From positions 36,301,257 to 36,365,256 of the forward strand of contig OY970834.1 in assembly GCA_963853835.1 (NCBI GenBank): a DNA stretch of 64,000 nt, written 5' to 3'. The notes beneath the pieces are model-generated. The model did not search any database. It worked only from the letters and a program-made list of their open reading frames with translations, and was not told where the DNA came from. Positions 1-11,627 of this stretch are shown in pieces (within the stretch, counting starts at the first letter, position 1; every line of letters begins with the position of its first letter). The translations under genes were made by a program, and so were the position numbers. Source of the DNA: Calendula officinalis (lineage: Eukaryota > Streptophyta > Magnoliopsida > Asterales > Asteraceae).

Positions 1-165
1 AGATTGATTCGCCGGAGAAGATGACGCCTGATTACCCGGAAGATTGATTCGCCGGAGAAGATGACGCCTGTTCACCGGAGAAGAGCACGTTATCGTCGCT
101 GGAGAAAATGAAGCATGTTCGCTGGTGAAGAACACGTTATCGTCGTCGGAGAAGATGAGTTATTC
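1..165. repeat. Degenerate CGCCGGAGA-type tandem repeats
   Basis: A 30-base segment starting AGATTGATTCGCCGGAGAAG occurs at 1-30 and again at 41-70. It is followed by diverged versions (GCCGGAGAAGA, GCTGGAGAAAA, GTCGGAGAAGA) to about 155. No reading frame is convincing. The core CGCCGGAGA-GATG also appears, tandemly repeated, inside the Mutator-like element at 32.4 kb, so this may be part of a related element cut by the window edge. That link is inference. Confidence 0.5.
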
Positions 166-222
166 GACGGCTAATGGATTATGGACTGATGAATGGCATC
201 GTTTGATTTTAGGCTAGATTTT

Positions 223-460
223 TTAGGTTAAAGATAAAGGGTATAAATGGAATAAACACTTTCCTTCCATCATGGAATTTGAATTCCATCTAAAGTTGGA
301 TGGAATGAAGAATCCCCCATTTGATGGAATGTTCATTTCATTTAGGAATCCAATTCCAACCTTTGTTTTGAACCAAGCATTGGAATTTGAAGGAATTGGA
401 TTCCAATTCCTCCCAATTCCATTACTTTCCAACCAACCAAACAGCCCCTTAACATCTTTA
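223..460. repeat. GGAATT/AATTCC-rich MITE-like stretch
   Basis: The stretch is packed with TGGAATT/AATTCCA words that can pair with one another. It ends in CCAAACAGCCCCTTA, a sequence resembling the ends of plant hAT-type MITEs. A matching left terminus and target duplication were not found, so the boundaries and class are uncertain. Confidence 0.35.
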
Positions 461-674
461 ACAGCAATCTGCGAGCATGTTTCGAATTTAAAGGGGCTAA
501 CCTGACTTGAAAGAATCGAGGAGACAATTGCAGGCCCGAGGTTGAAGGAATCGATGTTGAAGGAACCGATGAGCCAATATTACGGTTAGGGGAAGTGAAA
601 CGTCTAGGTGTTTTTAAGGCAACTAATTGAAGTTAGGGTAGAGTAGAATATCTTCATTGTTCATGAAAAAATAA

Positions 675-760
675 ACGTCCATCCCTCTAGCTTAGCTGGT
701 TAACGACTCTATCTATGAAGTTGTTGGTTCTGGGTTCGAACCTTGTAGACTTCAAAGTTT
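675..760 (+). mobile_element. tRNA-derived SINE head
   Basis: An A-box-like TAGCTTAGCTGG (688-699) is followed 33 bases later by a perfect B box, GGTTCGAACC (733-742). This is the internal RNA polymerase III promoter layout of tRNA-derived SINEs. The sequence does not fold into an intact tRNA cloverleaf by eye, so a tRNA gene is less likely. The 3' end and target duplication are not clear; a GATAGA microsatellite follows at about 850-870. Confidence 0.55.
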
Positions 761-1314
761 TTTTCCTTAAAGGAAACACAAAAATGAAAAGTTATTGGCT
801 GAATTTTCAGCCAACTATTTATAGAAAAGTCCTAAATGCTTTATAAGTAGTAGAGATAGAGATAGAGATAGTGGTCATTTGATATAAAATTACTTTATAT
901 GGGTAAAAATTACTCTGTACGAATTACTTCCGTTAAATAAAATATATTTCAAATATCATTGTTTCAAATAAAATATATTTCAAATTTATCTAATGTAAGT
1001 ATATAGTTTCGTGGTATACAGATCAACTTTTTTATAAATAAAAGATATTAATAAATTACCCAAACGGATTAGTATAACCGAAAAAACAAAGTTCACTATC
1101 TTCCAATTAAAAACGCATAAAGAAAACATTAATAAGATCGTAGTTGGCTTAACCGCCGACTTGGGTTGCCGGTCACCCATTTCCAATTTGCTCATAAACT
1201 TCCATTTCTTTGTCTTGCCCAGAAAGAAAAAGACTCTCACCTCACCTCTCCTCTCCTCTCCTCTTGATAAATAAACAATTAAAAACACACAAAAATACAC
1301 AAACCACCGGAAAA

Positions 1315-4300
1315 ATGCATCGTTATAACGCCTGGCTCCCGCCTCCCGTCGCCGACGCTACCAAGAAAGAGAAAGAGTCATTCGCCGGAGTTGTATCTTC
1401 CGTCAAAGAATCGTATATTTCCGATGATCCGGAATCTGTCTACTCCACACTCAAATGGATATCAGTCATTGACCTGTGAGTCCAATTAATGTTTGAACTT
1501 TTAATTCGATGTTATATACACTCGTTTATTCGCATTCGTATGCAATTAGCAACGATCGCCTGATTCTAATCATTTTATGCTTGTTTAAACTTAATTTTAC
1601 TGTCGATTTTGATCATTTACTTGTTTTGTGGTTCGTTTTGTTGAAATTGATGAATGTTTTAGTGAATTTATGATGTGTTTTTGAGGTTTTACTCTTCACA
1701 GTTACAGGCCAACTATTTAGTACTGTCAACAGTTCAATTTTGAGAATTATCATAAATGAAATAATGTTGTACTAATAATTTAATATCTTCCAGGAAGTTG
1801 TTAGTTGAAATACCTGTTTCTTGATTTGTTATTTAGATATTACTTTAACAGATCATTAAGAGTATAAGCATCTTTTCATTTTATATAATTTTTTATTATC
1901 TTACATGTGTTCTTTAGCCACTATTTTGTATTATTATTATGTTTGTTACAAGCTATTAAAAGTGATTTAATTAGTCATTACATAATAAATAACTGAATAT
2001 TCCTTGCAATACTTTTGTAATGTTTGTTAATTATTTTCAATTATGTAGGTTTATAAAGGCGAAAAGTGAAGTATCGTTAGAAGACGTCGCTGATCTTGTA
2101 AAATTTGGGCTAAAAGTGTTTAATGCATCACAAGACAAGCTATACGCTCAGGTAACTTTTTTTATTTTTTCTTGTGTCAACAAAATATATTTAATCCGTT
2201 ATGGTTTCATATACAGTAATTGGAATTGTTTTTTTTTTTTTTTTTGGTTAGGTGAGATGGGGTAGTGTTCTTGTGAACTTGCTGAATAAATTTCGCAAAA
2301 AGTTGACTTTGAAAGTTGACTGGCGCCCGTTCTATGATACTATGGTTCAAACACACTTTACTACAAGGTAATTAATTTATTCATTATATAATGTCTAAGG
2401 GAAAAATGAAATATAAAGCAGTAAAAACATGTTTTATACACATCTGCTTGTGGGGCCCCACCCTAGATGTCTAATATATCATATGATAAAAACACATTTT
2501 ACAAATGTGGATAATTTATTATTTTGATTTTTTTTTTATACAAATGCTATATCTTTATATTAATGTTGATTTTTTGTTACATAAATGCTACAGGAATACA
2601 GGACCAGAGGGATGGAGAATAAGGCAACGACATTTTGAGTTTGTTACTTCACTTGTTCGTTCCTGCAGAAGGTTCTTCCCACCAGGTTCTGCCAATGAGA
2701 TATGGGCTGAATTTAGGTAAAAAAAAATTATTTTTTTATAATATTAATTTATAATAATTGTTTGTTTTCTAAATCTTAACAACTTTGAAATGAAATCTAT
2801 TTTCAGATCTTTACTTGAAAATCCATGGCATAATTCGGCCTTTGAAGGTTCTGGCTTTGTGAGACTTTTCCTTCCAACAAATATTGATAACAAAGACTTT
2901 TATACACGGTAATTTATATAACTTTATTTTCTTATATTCTTTATTAGTAAATGAAGCAAATTAAACATATTTTAATATTATTTTTATTATAACAGTGAGT
3001 GGATCGATGAGTGTATTCTTCAATGGGATTCTATACCGAATTGTCAGTTTTGGAACAGCCAATGGGCTGCTATTATGGCCCGTGTTATTAAAAATTACAA
3101 ATCTAAAGACTGGGAGGATCTTTTACCTGAATTATTTAGTCGTTTTCTTAACATGTTTGAGGTATTTTTTAACATTTACTATAACAATAAGTAAATATAA
3201 ATGTAATAATGTTTTAATATAATTATTATTTCTTTAGGTGCCTGTAGCAAGTGGTGGTGGGTCCTACCCTTTTTCTATCGATGTTCCAAGAAATACAAGA
3301 TTCTTGTTCTCCAATAGATCACACACTCCGGCTAAAGCTATTGCAAAATCAATTGTAAGATTAATACATGCCAAATAACAGGTCAAAAGCGGGTTGGGTC
3401 AACTTGACCGACCCTTGCAATTTTATTTTTTTAAATAATTAATAATTATGATTATGTTTCTGGTGCTGCAGGTTTATCTATTAAAGCCTGGTAGCTTAAC
3501 TCAACAACACTTTGACAAATTGGTCAACCTCTTAGAACAGTTTGTTTTCTAGATTCTAAAACTTGCATTTTTAGTAACTTTTGTGTTTAAAATTATAATG
3601 TGTATATATATTTACATTTTTATATCCCTTTTCCAGATATTATCATCCTTCTAATGGTGGGCGTTGGACGTACTCGCTAGAACGGTTTTTATTTCACTTG
3701 GTATATACATTCCAAAAACGGTTACAACAAGAAAAAGAGTAAGCATTATCACCCAATTTGTCACTTTATTTTTCTATTTTTTACTTAAATATATATATAA
3801 TTTATTATATATGACTTTTTATCCAGGAATGAACAGATTGAATTTTGTTTAGGACAATCAGAAAGGGAATCTTTTGTTAGAACTGTATTGAAGTTAATTG
3901 ATCGGGGGCAATATAGTAAAAATGAACACCTTTCTGAAACAGTTGCTGCTGCAACGTGTATTTTGTCTTATGTGGAGCCCTCATTGGTTCTTCCCTTTTT
4001 GGTGTCTCGATTCCATATGGCACTAGAAACGGTTAGTTAGATTACAGTTTTTCATCTTAGTTGCTGTATCTATATGAGGCTTCAAGTTACAAGGGGGCAA
4101 AATGGGCGGGTTGGGTAACGGGTTCGGGTCAAACACAGGTGTAAATGGGTCCGACCCGTTTGATCTGTTTCCTTTCAAGCATTTTTTCTTTATATTTACC
4201 CGTTTGACTTCATAAGTAAATGGGTCAAAACTACACCTCTACTTCTAATGCTTCATTTTCTACATGTAATTCTGTAATCTATATCAATCACTATTCTTGC

Positions 4301-7300
4301 TTTTTTTATTAGATGACAGCAACTCATCAGTTGAAGACAGCTGTCACATCAGTTGCATTTTCGGGCCGATCATTATTTTTCATGTCATCATCTGATTCAC
4401 AAATGGAAACAGATGATATTACTGATGTCAATATATTTCGTGATCTGTTGACCATATCGTTGACCAATGCTTTACTTGGAATGGATGCTAATGATCCCCC
4501 CAAAACCCTAGCAACTATGCAACTAATTGGGTCCATATTTTCCAACGTAACTACACATATTAATCTAAGTTCTTCAAAAAAAAAAAAAAAAAAAAAAAAA
4601 AACTTTTGCAATTTTAAAGAATAAATTTAATTCAATTTAATTGCTAATTGTAGATGGCTACATTGGACGATGATGCAGATAATCTGTCATTTATGCCTAA
4701 AGAACAATTATCAGAATGGCTTGATGAATTTTTAATCCGTCTTTTTTCTTTACTACAACACTTGGAACCTAGTAGTGTATTGTAGGTCCTTTCATTTTGG
4801 CTATTTTACATATTTACCCCCTCTACTTTGAAAATTTTGCTTTTTTGGTAATTTACAAGGTTATAATTTGTTGCAGAAATGAAGATGCTCATTCACCTGC
4901 AACATCCGGAACATTCCTTGTTGAAGATGGTCCTCAGTATTTTTGCATGTTGGAAATATTGTTTGGAAGACTTTCAAGGTCTTTATACAACCAGGTTAAT
5001 CTTAATCTTTTGTGTATCTCCAGATTAAACTTAATTATTCCATACTTTCTATTAAAGGTCATAATTATTTTTTAATTTATAAAAACAGGCGATTAAAAAA
5101 GTTTCAAAGTTTTTGAAGACAAATATTCTACCAGGAGCTATTGCTGAAGTTGGGCTGCTTTGTTGTGCTTGCATTCATTCAAATCCAGAATTAGCTGTTA
5201 ATCAACTCGTTGAACCATTATTATCTTCTGTTATTTCATCTTTAAAAGGAATACCTTTTACAGGTTTTGGTGGTAGTGGAAATTTCACCGACACATCTTC
5301 AAATAAGGTTTTTTACACTAATAATTTTTTAATTTATAAAAACAGGCGATTAATATTATTTTTTTATAATTATTTTCAGGAAAGAGTTACACTTTCTCCA
5401 GCCCTAGAAACGTCAATCGATTACCACTTAAAAGTGTTATCAATTGCAATCAGTTATGGAGGTCCCACACTTCTTCACTACAAAGATCAATTTAAGGAGG
5501 CCATACATTCTGCCTTTGAATCTCCATCTTGGAAGGTTTATATATTTATTATATATTTCTTTTTTTTACAAATTAAAATTCTGGTAACTTTTGTAATTTT
5601 GACAGGTTAACATAGCTGGTGATCAAGTTTTGCGGGCCCTACTTGGAAGTCTGGTTCTCTATTATCCTGTTGATCAATACAAGTAAGAATTTTAAGTAAC
5701 AATTATAATTATAAATATTAAAAAATATACTAATGATTAAATCTTCATAGGTCTGTTACACACCATGCCTCTTCAACCTCACTGGAAGAATGGTTAAGTA
5801 ATAAAGAATTCTCAAATAATAAAGCATTTACGGGCCCCACATGGCATATCCCTAATGATGAAGAGATTAAATTTGCTAATGAACTCTTAAACCTGCATTT
5901 GGAATCAGCTTTAGATGAACTTCTAAAAATATGTCAAGAAAACATTCACTCTGATCCAGGTAAATTGTCAATGAAGTTGCAAACTCAGTAAAAAAAATTA
6001 CCGCCCGTCTGTTATTTTTCATAGGAAATGAAAAAGACCATCTAAAAGTGACTCTTTTACGGGTCGATTCTTCATTACAAGGTGTATTATCATGTTTGCC
6101 TGATTTTGTACCGGATTTTAAAAACGGGAAAGTTGAAAATCCACCTTTTTTAATCGCGGGTGCAACGGGTTCAAGTGTTGGTAGCTCTGGGTTGCGTGAA
6201 AAGGCTGCTAAAATCATCCATATAGCCTCAAAGTAATAAAATATATATTATTTATTTATATCTTTTTGTCTTCTTTTATAATTATTTATTTATATATTGG
6301 CATGAAATGTAGGTACTTGCTTGATAAAAAATCAGATGACAGCATTCTTTTGCTACTCCTTATTCGTGTTATCGAGGCTCTCGGGAACTATGGTAATTTA
6401 CATAGAAACCAATATCAATTTTAAGCTTATTATTATTATTAATTTATTTTTTTTAGTGATTTTTATTGGCTAAATTGGTTTTTACAGGGAGTTCTGAATA
6501 TGAAGAGTGGAGTAACCACAGGCAAGCATGGAAATTAGAATCTGTTGCCATAATTGAACCACCCGTTAACTTTATTGTGCCATCTAATGCTAAAGGGAAG
6601 AAAAGGTAATGTTTCTTCTATGTGTATATGTATATAAATATATGTATATTTATATGTTTTTTTTGTTTTTAATTTATTTGTTGATTCCAGACCACGGTGG
6701 GCCCTGATCGATAAAGCATACATGCACAATACATGGAGAACATCACAATCATCGTATCATTTCTTCCGTACAAGTAAAAACGTATCTCCTTCAGAAAGTG
6801 TCAATGTTTTAATGGAAGGTCTTCTTAATCTATGTGTTCATAGTTATGATACTGTTCGCGCGTAAGTGTTTTTCTTTTCTGGTGTAAAGTTTTTTATTGA
6901 TTTTTTTTAAAAAAAAATAATTTTATATATTGGTTTTCAGGCTTGCTGGAAGATCACTTGTGAAAATGATAAAAAGATGGCCATCTTTAATTGCAAAATG
7001 TGTTCAAAGTCTTACTGGGAACCTGCGAAATGCCAGCTCACCAGAATACAGGGTTTTAGGTTCTTGTGCTGTTCTTGGAACTCAAACTGTTCTCAAGCAT
7101 CTCACTTTGGTAAAAAAAAAATAATAATAAAATTTACTAATATTGCAATGATTTAATTATTATTATCTTCCAATTTTTATTTTTATATATTTTTAATACA
7201 GGAACCAAAATCATTCTCATCTTTCCTTCTTGGAATTCTTATGAGGCAAGTTCATATTTTAACTAGACTAAATTTTGAAATGTACCATCAAAAGTCCCTA

Positions 7301-10300
7301 ATTTTTGAAACTTGTGACATCACCAGTCCTTAAAAACTTAACGGAAATTTTTGCTTTAGGCATTGTTGGTGTTACAAGTTTCAAAATATAGGGACTATCC
7401 GTGTAATAAAAAAGGTAGAGGGGACGAAATCCATAATTTCATACAAACAATGGGACGATTTATATAATTTACTATCTTTCACGTTATAATTTGTTAAATC
7501 CAGTGCTGGTGTGACATCTTTCTTCCATTTTTTACTTGCAGTTCTCATCACGAATCCTTAAAATCCCAGAAAGCTATCAATGAGGTAATGTTAAAAAAAA
7601 AAGATTTAATAACCTAATTTTGTGATTCCTAACTATTTGTCAACAACAACAGCTTTTTGTAAAATACAACATCTATTTTTCGGGGATCTCTAGTAACATT
7701 TTCCGAAAGTTGGAGGACGATTCTGGGACAGACTTTGCAGCTTTGGTTTCTGAGATAGGTACCATGAGTTTTGAGTCAACTAACTTGCATTGGAGATATA
7801 ACTTGATGGCCAACAGGGTTCTACTTTTACTGGCCATGTCATCTAGAAATCAACCCAATTTATCCTCAAAGATTCTTACTGAAGCTGCTGGTTAGTTTTC
7901 AAAAATTTATAAAGTTGGCAATTTTGACCCTTCTACTATTAAAAGGGTCAATTTGGGTTATGCATAACATGAAAATATATCAACTTTTATGTAATGGTTT
8001 TTCAGGTCATTTTTTAAAGAATTTGAAAAGTCAACTTCCACAAACAAGAATACTAGCAATTTCCGCTTTAAACATGTTACTAAAAGAATCACCTTATAAA
8101 CTGTCACACGAGAAACAATATGTCGCTAATTCACAACAAGATACAAAATCTTCACTCGAAGGAACATTAAACAACATATTTCAAGAAGAAGGATTCTTTA
8201 GCGACACTTTCGACAGCCTGTCAAATGTCCACATCATCAGCGACACAGAGAACTCATCTTCTAGAAGCAGCCATGGAAATTCATCATTCCAAAGTCTAGC
8301 AGATAAATCAATAACCCGTTTTTATTTCGACTTTTCATCTGCATGGCCTAGAACACCCACTTGGATTTCATTATTCGGGACTGATACTTTCTACTCAAGT
8401 TTTGCCCGAATATTCAAACGGTTAGTTCAAGAATGTGGCGACCCGATTCTACAGTCGCTAAAAACTGCATTACAAGAATTTGTTAATGCTAAAGAAAGAT
8501 CAAAACAATGTGTTGCAGCTGAAGCTTTTGCGGGCTTATTACATGCTGATGTCATTGGGCTTTCAGAAGCTTGGGACAGTTGGATGAAGGCCCAATTGCA
8601 GAATATTCTTCTTGCACCATCTGTTGAATCGACTCCTGAATGGGCTGCTTGTATAAGGTATGCAGTTACTGGCAAGGGTAAATATGGAACAAAAGTACCA
8701 TTGTTAAGACAGAGGATTTTTGATTGTTTGGTTGAACCGTTACCCCAAACGGGGGTAACTACTACGGTTGTTGCCAAACGCTACTCGTTTCTTTCTGCTG
8801 CTTTGATTGAAGTTTCTCCCCCCAGAATGCCGGTTTCAGAAATTCAACTTCATTATAATTTGTTGCAAGAATTACTTGATAAAATGAGTCATCCAGCTGC
8901 TCATGTAAGTATATTTTAATTTAAAATAATTATGTTCTGCAATTTAGCTTCAGTATAAGTATTGTCATAGTGACTGTTTTATGCTAAAGGTGTCATTTGT
9001 GTTTTATATCAAACGGGTCAAATAGAAAATTTTAGCTAAAATGATCAAATAGCTTGAAAGTTGCCAAAAGTCTATTTATAATGCATACGACCTATTAAAA
9101 CGTTTCATTCAAAGATTTTGGTTATTATTGTGATAGTATTGCTTTCTTGATCATAATTAACACATCAATCAATTTTAAATATATTAGATAATAAATTTTT
9201 TGTTTTCGGGTCAACGGGCAGCCCAACCTAACACGACGTGCCCTGTTTTTTTACCCATTTGACCCGTTTAAACCATTTTATACAGAGATTCTGATTACTA
9301 TTGTGATAGTATTGTTTTTGTGATCACAATTAACACATTAATCATTTTTTAATTATGTTAAAATAATTAAAAAATTATTTGTGGGTTAACCTTCAACCCA
9401 AGCCCGCAACGTCCTGTTTTGGCCCATTTCAACCCAATTCATTGACCCATTTCTATGGGTCTCACTCTCACACACTTCTAAAATTGGATATATATATATA
9501 TATATTATTTTTGTGCTTATTTGTTGAGTTATATTTTAACAGGTTAGGGAAGCAATTGCTATTGCACTTTCTGTATTATGCTCAAATATCCGATTACATG
9601 AATTCATTAATAAACATAATTCACATGAAAACGAGAAAAATATATTAAAAGGAAAACACACAAATAGCTGGGACCAATTTTTACAAGAACGAGCATCTGA
9701 ACTTGTGGTTTCAATTCAAAACGCAAATCCGTCTGACAGTTTGGAGAATTTAGCAGAAACAAATACAGTTTCTGAGTCAGATAATAACAACTCACCAGAT
9801 GATGTTCAATGGATGGAAACGGTATTTATCTTTTTTTTTAATTGTTGTAATTATATATAATAAAAAGAACTAAAATCTGATTTGTTTTGTGTAGTTGTTC
9901 CATTTTATTGTCTCATTAATGAAATCCGGGAGATCTGCGTTCCTGCTGGATGTTCTTGTTGGCTTTCTGTACCCTGTGATCTCTTTACAGGTAAGTAAAA
10001 GTAAAACTGTAACTTTATTTATTATTTATCTTGAGTATTATTATCTTTTTATTTGTGATAATTAATTTTATTTATTATTTTTGTAGGAAACATCAAATAA
10101 AGATTTGTCAATACTAGCAAAGGCAGCTTTTGAATTATTAAAATGGAGAATATTTCCCGAATCTCATCTTCGAAAAGCGGTTTCAATACTTTTATCATCA
10201 GCTGAAGATCCTAATTGGCGGACCCGATCTGCAACTTTGACTTTTCTTCGCAGCTTTATGTACAGGTATAGTAAATCTGATCTAATTTGTTTAATTAATA

Positions 10301-11175
10301 TAATTTAAAAACATTTTTCTCGATTTTTACAGGCACACTTTCATCCTTTCGAATGATGAGAAACAGAAAATCTGGAAATCAGTTGAGAAGCTGCTTACTG
10401 ATAACCAAGTGGAGGCAAGTTTTGGCCATTTTCTTGGTAGATTTTTTTTTTCTTAAATTAAATTTAATTATTAATATTTGTGATTCAGGTAAGAGAGCAT
10501 GCAGCAGCAATTTTAGCTGGATTAATGAAAGGAGAAGATGGAGAATTATCAAAAGATTTTCGTGAAAGAGCTTACAACGAGGCTACAAAGCTTCAAAAAA
10601 TACGAAAACGAAGGTTTTTCTTTTTACTCATTTTACAAATTATTTATTTATTTATTTTTTCAACAAAATTTCCAGTTTATAATTTTTAATATCCATTTGT
10701 TATTATTAATCACAGAAACTCAAACACTGGTCCTTCAATTGCATCTATACACGGTCGTGTTCTTGCTCTTGTTGCTTGTGTATTATCAGTTCCTTACGAT
10801 ATGCCAAGGTACCCTTAATTAAAAATTAACATAATTTATAATTTTTGTTGTTGTAAATCCTTTATATAAAATAGGGTGATATTAATTTTATTTCTATGTT
10901 AGTTGGTTACCCGAGCATGCTACTTTATTGGCCCGTTTTGTGGGTGAACCATCACCAGTTAAATCAACTGTCACAAAAGCAGTTGCAGAATTTCGCCGTA
11001 CTCATGCAGATACTTGGAGTGTTCAAAAAGATTCATTTACCGAAGAACAACTTGAGGTAAAATTTTCAAGAAATTAATCTCAATTAAAAATAGTTTTTTT
11101 TTAATACTAAAATTTTGGTTAATTTACTTTTAGGTATTGGCGGATACATCATCTTCATCGTCTTATTTTGCTTGA
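1315..11175 (+). CDS. PA200: Proteasome activator subunit 4 (PA200/Blm10)
   Basis: HEAT-repeat activator that caps the 20S proteasome and promotes ubiquitin-independent degradation; in plants nuclear/cytosolic. Exons: 1315-1475, 2049-2151, 2252-2367, 2594-2716, 2807-2908, 2996-3161, 3238-3354, 3472-3539, 3637-3738, 3827-4031, 4313-4546, 4654-4781, 4877-4994, 5089-5307, 5380-5535, 5606-5682, 5751-5959, 6025-6232, 6313-6392, 6488-6605, 6691-6861, 6941-7109, 7202-7245, 7542-7584, 7653-7890, 8006-8904, 9543-9821, 9895-9990, 10087-10265, 10333-10414, 10489-10613, 10716-10808, 10903-11056, 11134-11175. They sum to 5,424 nt in one frame (1,807 aa; the Arabidopsis protein is about the same length). 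Near-identical family stretches include NAWLPPPVA, GPEGWR, SYVEPSLVLPF, NILPGAIAEVGLLCCAC and FRRTHADTW. The C-terminus is SSSSSYFA; the terminal Tyr-Phe-Ala fits the HbYX-type tail that opens the 20S gate. A CT-rich leader lies at about 1230-1265. Two introns are GC-AG. Confidence 0.97.
5067..5353 (+). repeat. 30-bp duplicated splice-acceptor segment in PA200
   Basis: The 30 bases at 5067-5096 span the acceptor of intron 13 and the first codons of exon 14 (ending AAAAACAGGCGATTAA). They recur exactly at 5324-5353, inside intron 14, 26 bases upstream of that intron's real acceptor (AG at 5378-5379). Using the copied acceptor would add codons that run into TAA after seven triplets. Confidence 0.9.
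7246..7541 (+). other. GC-AG intron 23 of PA200
   Basis: Exon 23 ends ATGAG and the intron starts GCAAGT. The acceptor is TTGCAG at 7536-7541. Only this GC donor keeps the frame and the conserved junction (LLGILM then SSHHESLKSQKA). AG|GCAAGT is the usual strong consensus for the minor class of GC donors handled by the major spliceosome. Confidence 0.85.
10415..10488 (+). other. GC-AG intron 30 of PA200
   Basis: Exon 30 ends GTGGAG, the intron starts GCAAGT and it ends GATTCAG. The protein reads QVE then VREHAAAILAGL, as in the family. The nearest GT donor (10438) would leave the exon in the wrong phase. Confidence 0.85.
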
Positions 11176-11627
11176 GATTTCCGATTTAAATTGTGAGGAA
11201 CAAATAGAAGAATTACAAGCAAGTAAATTTGTTAAAAGTAGTTTAAAAAATAGAAACTGTATTTGTTCTCGATAAGTAGACAATTATCAATGAAGTAAAT
11301 GGCATATGAGATATAAAATAAGCCGTGCTTTTTTACATTTTACATTTTCGTACCATCAAATTTTAATTGTATAATTGTTGGTTTATTGTTCATTACCTCA
11401 GTTTAAACCGTAGATTTTTGTAAAAATGATGTTTTCAGGGAATCTTTCTATTTTGATTCGTACTAAATTTGAATCAATAAAAAGAACTTTAAATGGTAAA
11501 GTTAATTATAAATGAAATAAATTACTTGATTTCAAAAGTTTGAAAACAACAAAACTACAGTGAGACTATCAAACCAAGTAAATTGTTTGGTTTGTCGATT
11601 TTCATATAACTAATTAAAACGGGTAAA
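11176..11627. other. Convergent 3' spacer between PA200 and the AAP pseudogene
   Basis: This holds the PA200 3' UTR and the 3' side of the permease pseudogene on the other strand. It is AT-rich; several AATAAA-like words (for example about 11478) could serve as polyadenylation signals. Nothing else is recognised. Confidence 0.5.

Noticed and set aside
688..742. Functional tRNA gene
   Set aside because: A and B boxes are present but there is no convincing acceptor or anticodon stem; a SINE head fits better.
6535..6729. Antisense ORFs within PA200 and VARICOSE exons and introns
   Set aside because: They are shadows of real exons or of repeat tracts and show no independent motif or start context.
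10415..10440. Alternative GT donor for PA200 intron 30 near 10438
   Set aside because: It would insert residues absent from the family and change phase so that exon 31 is read out of frame.
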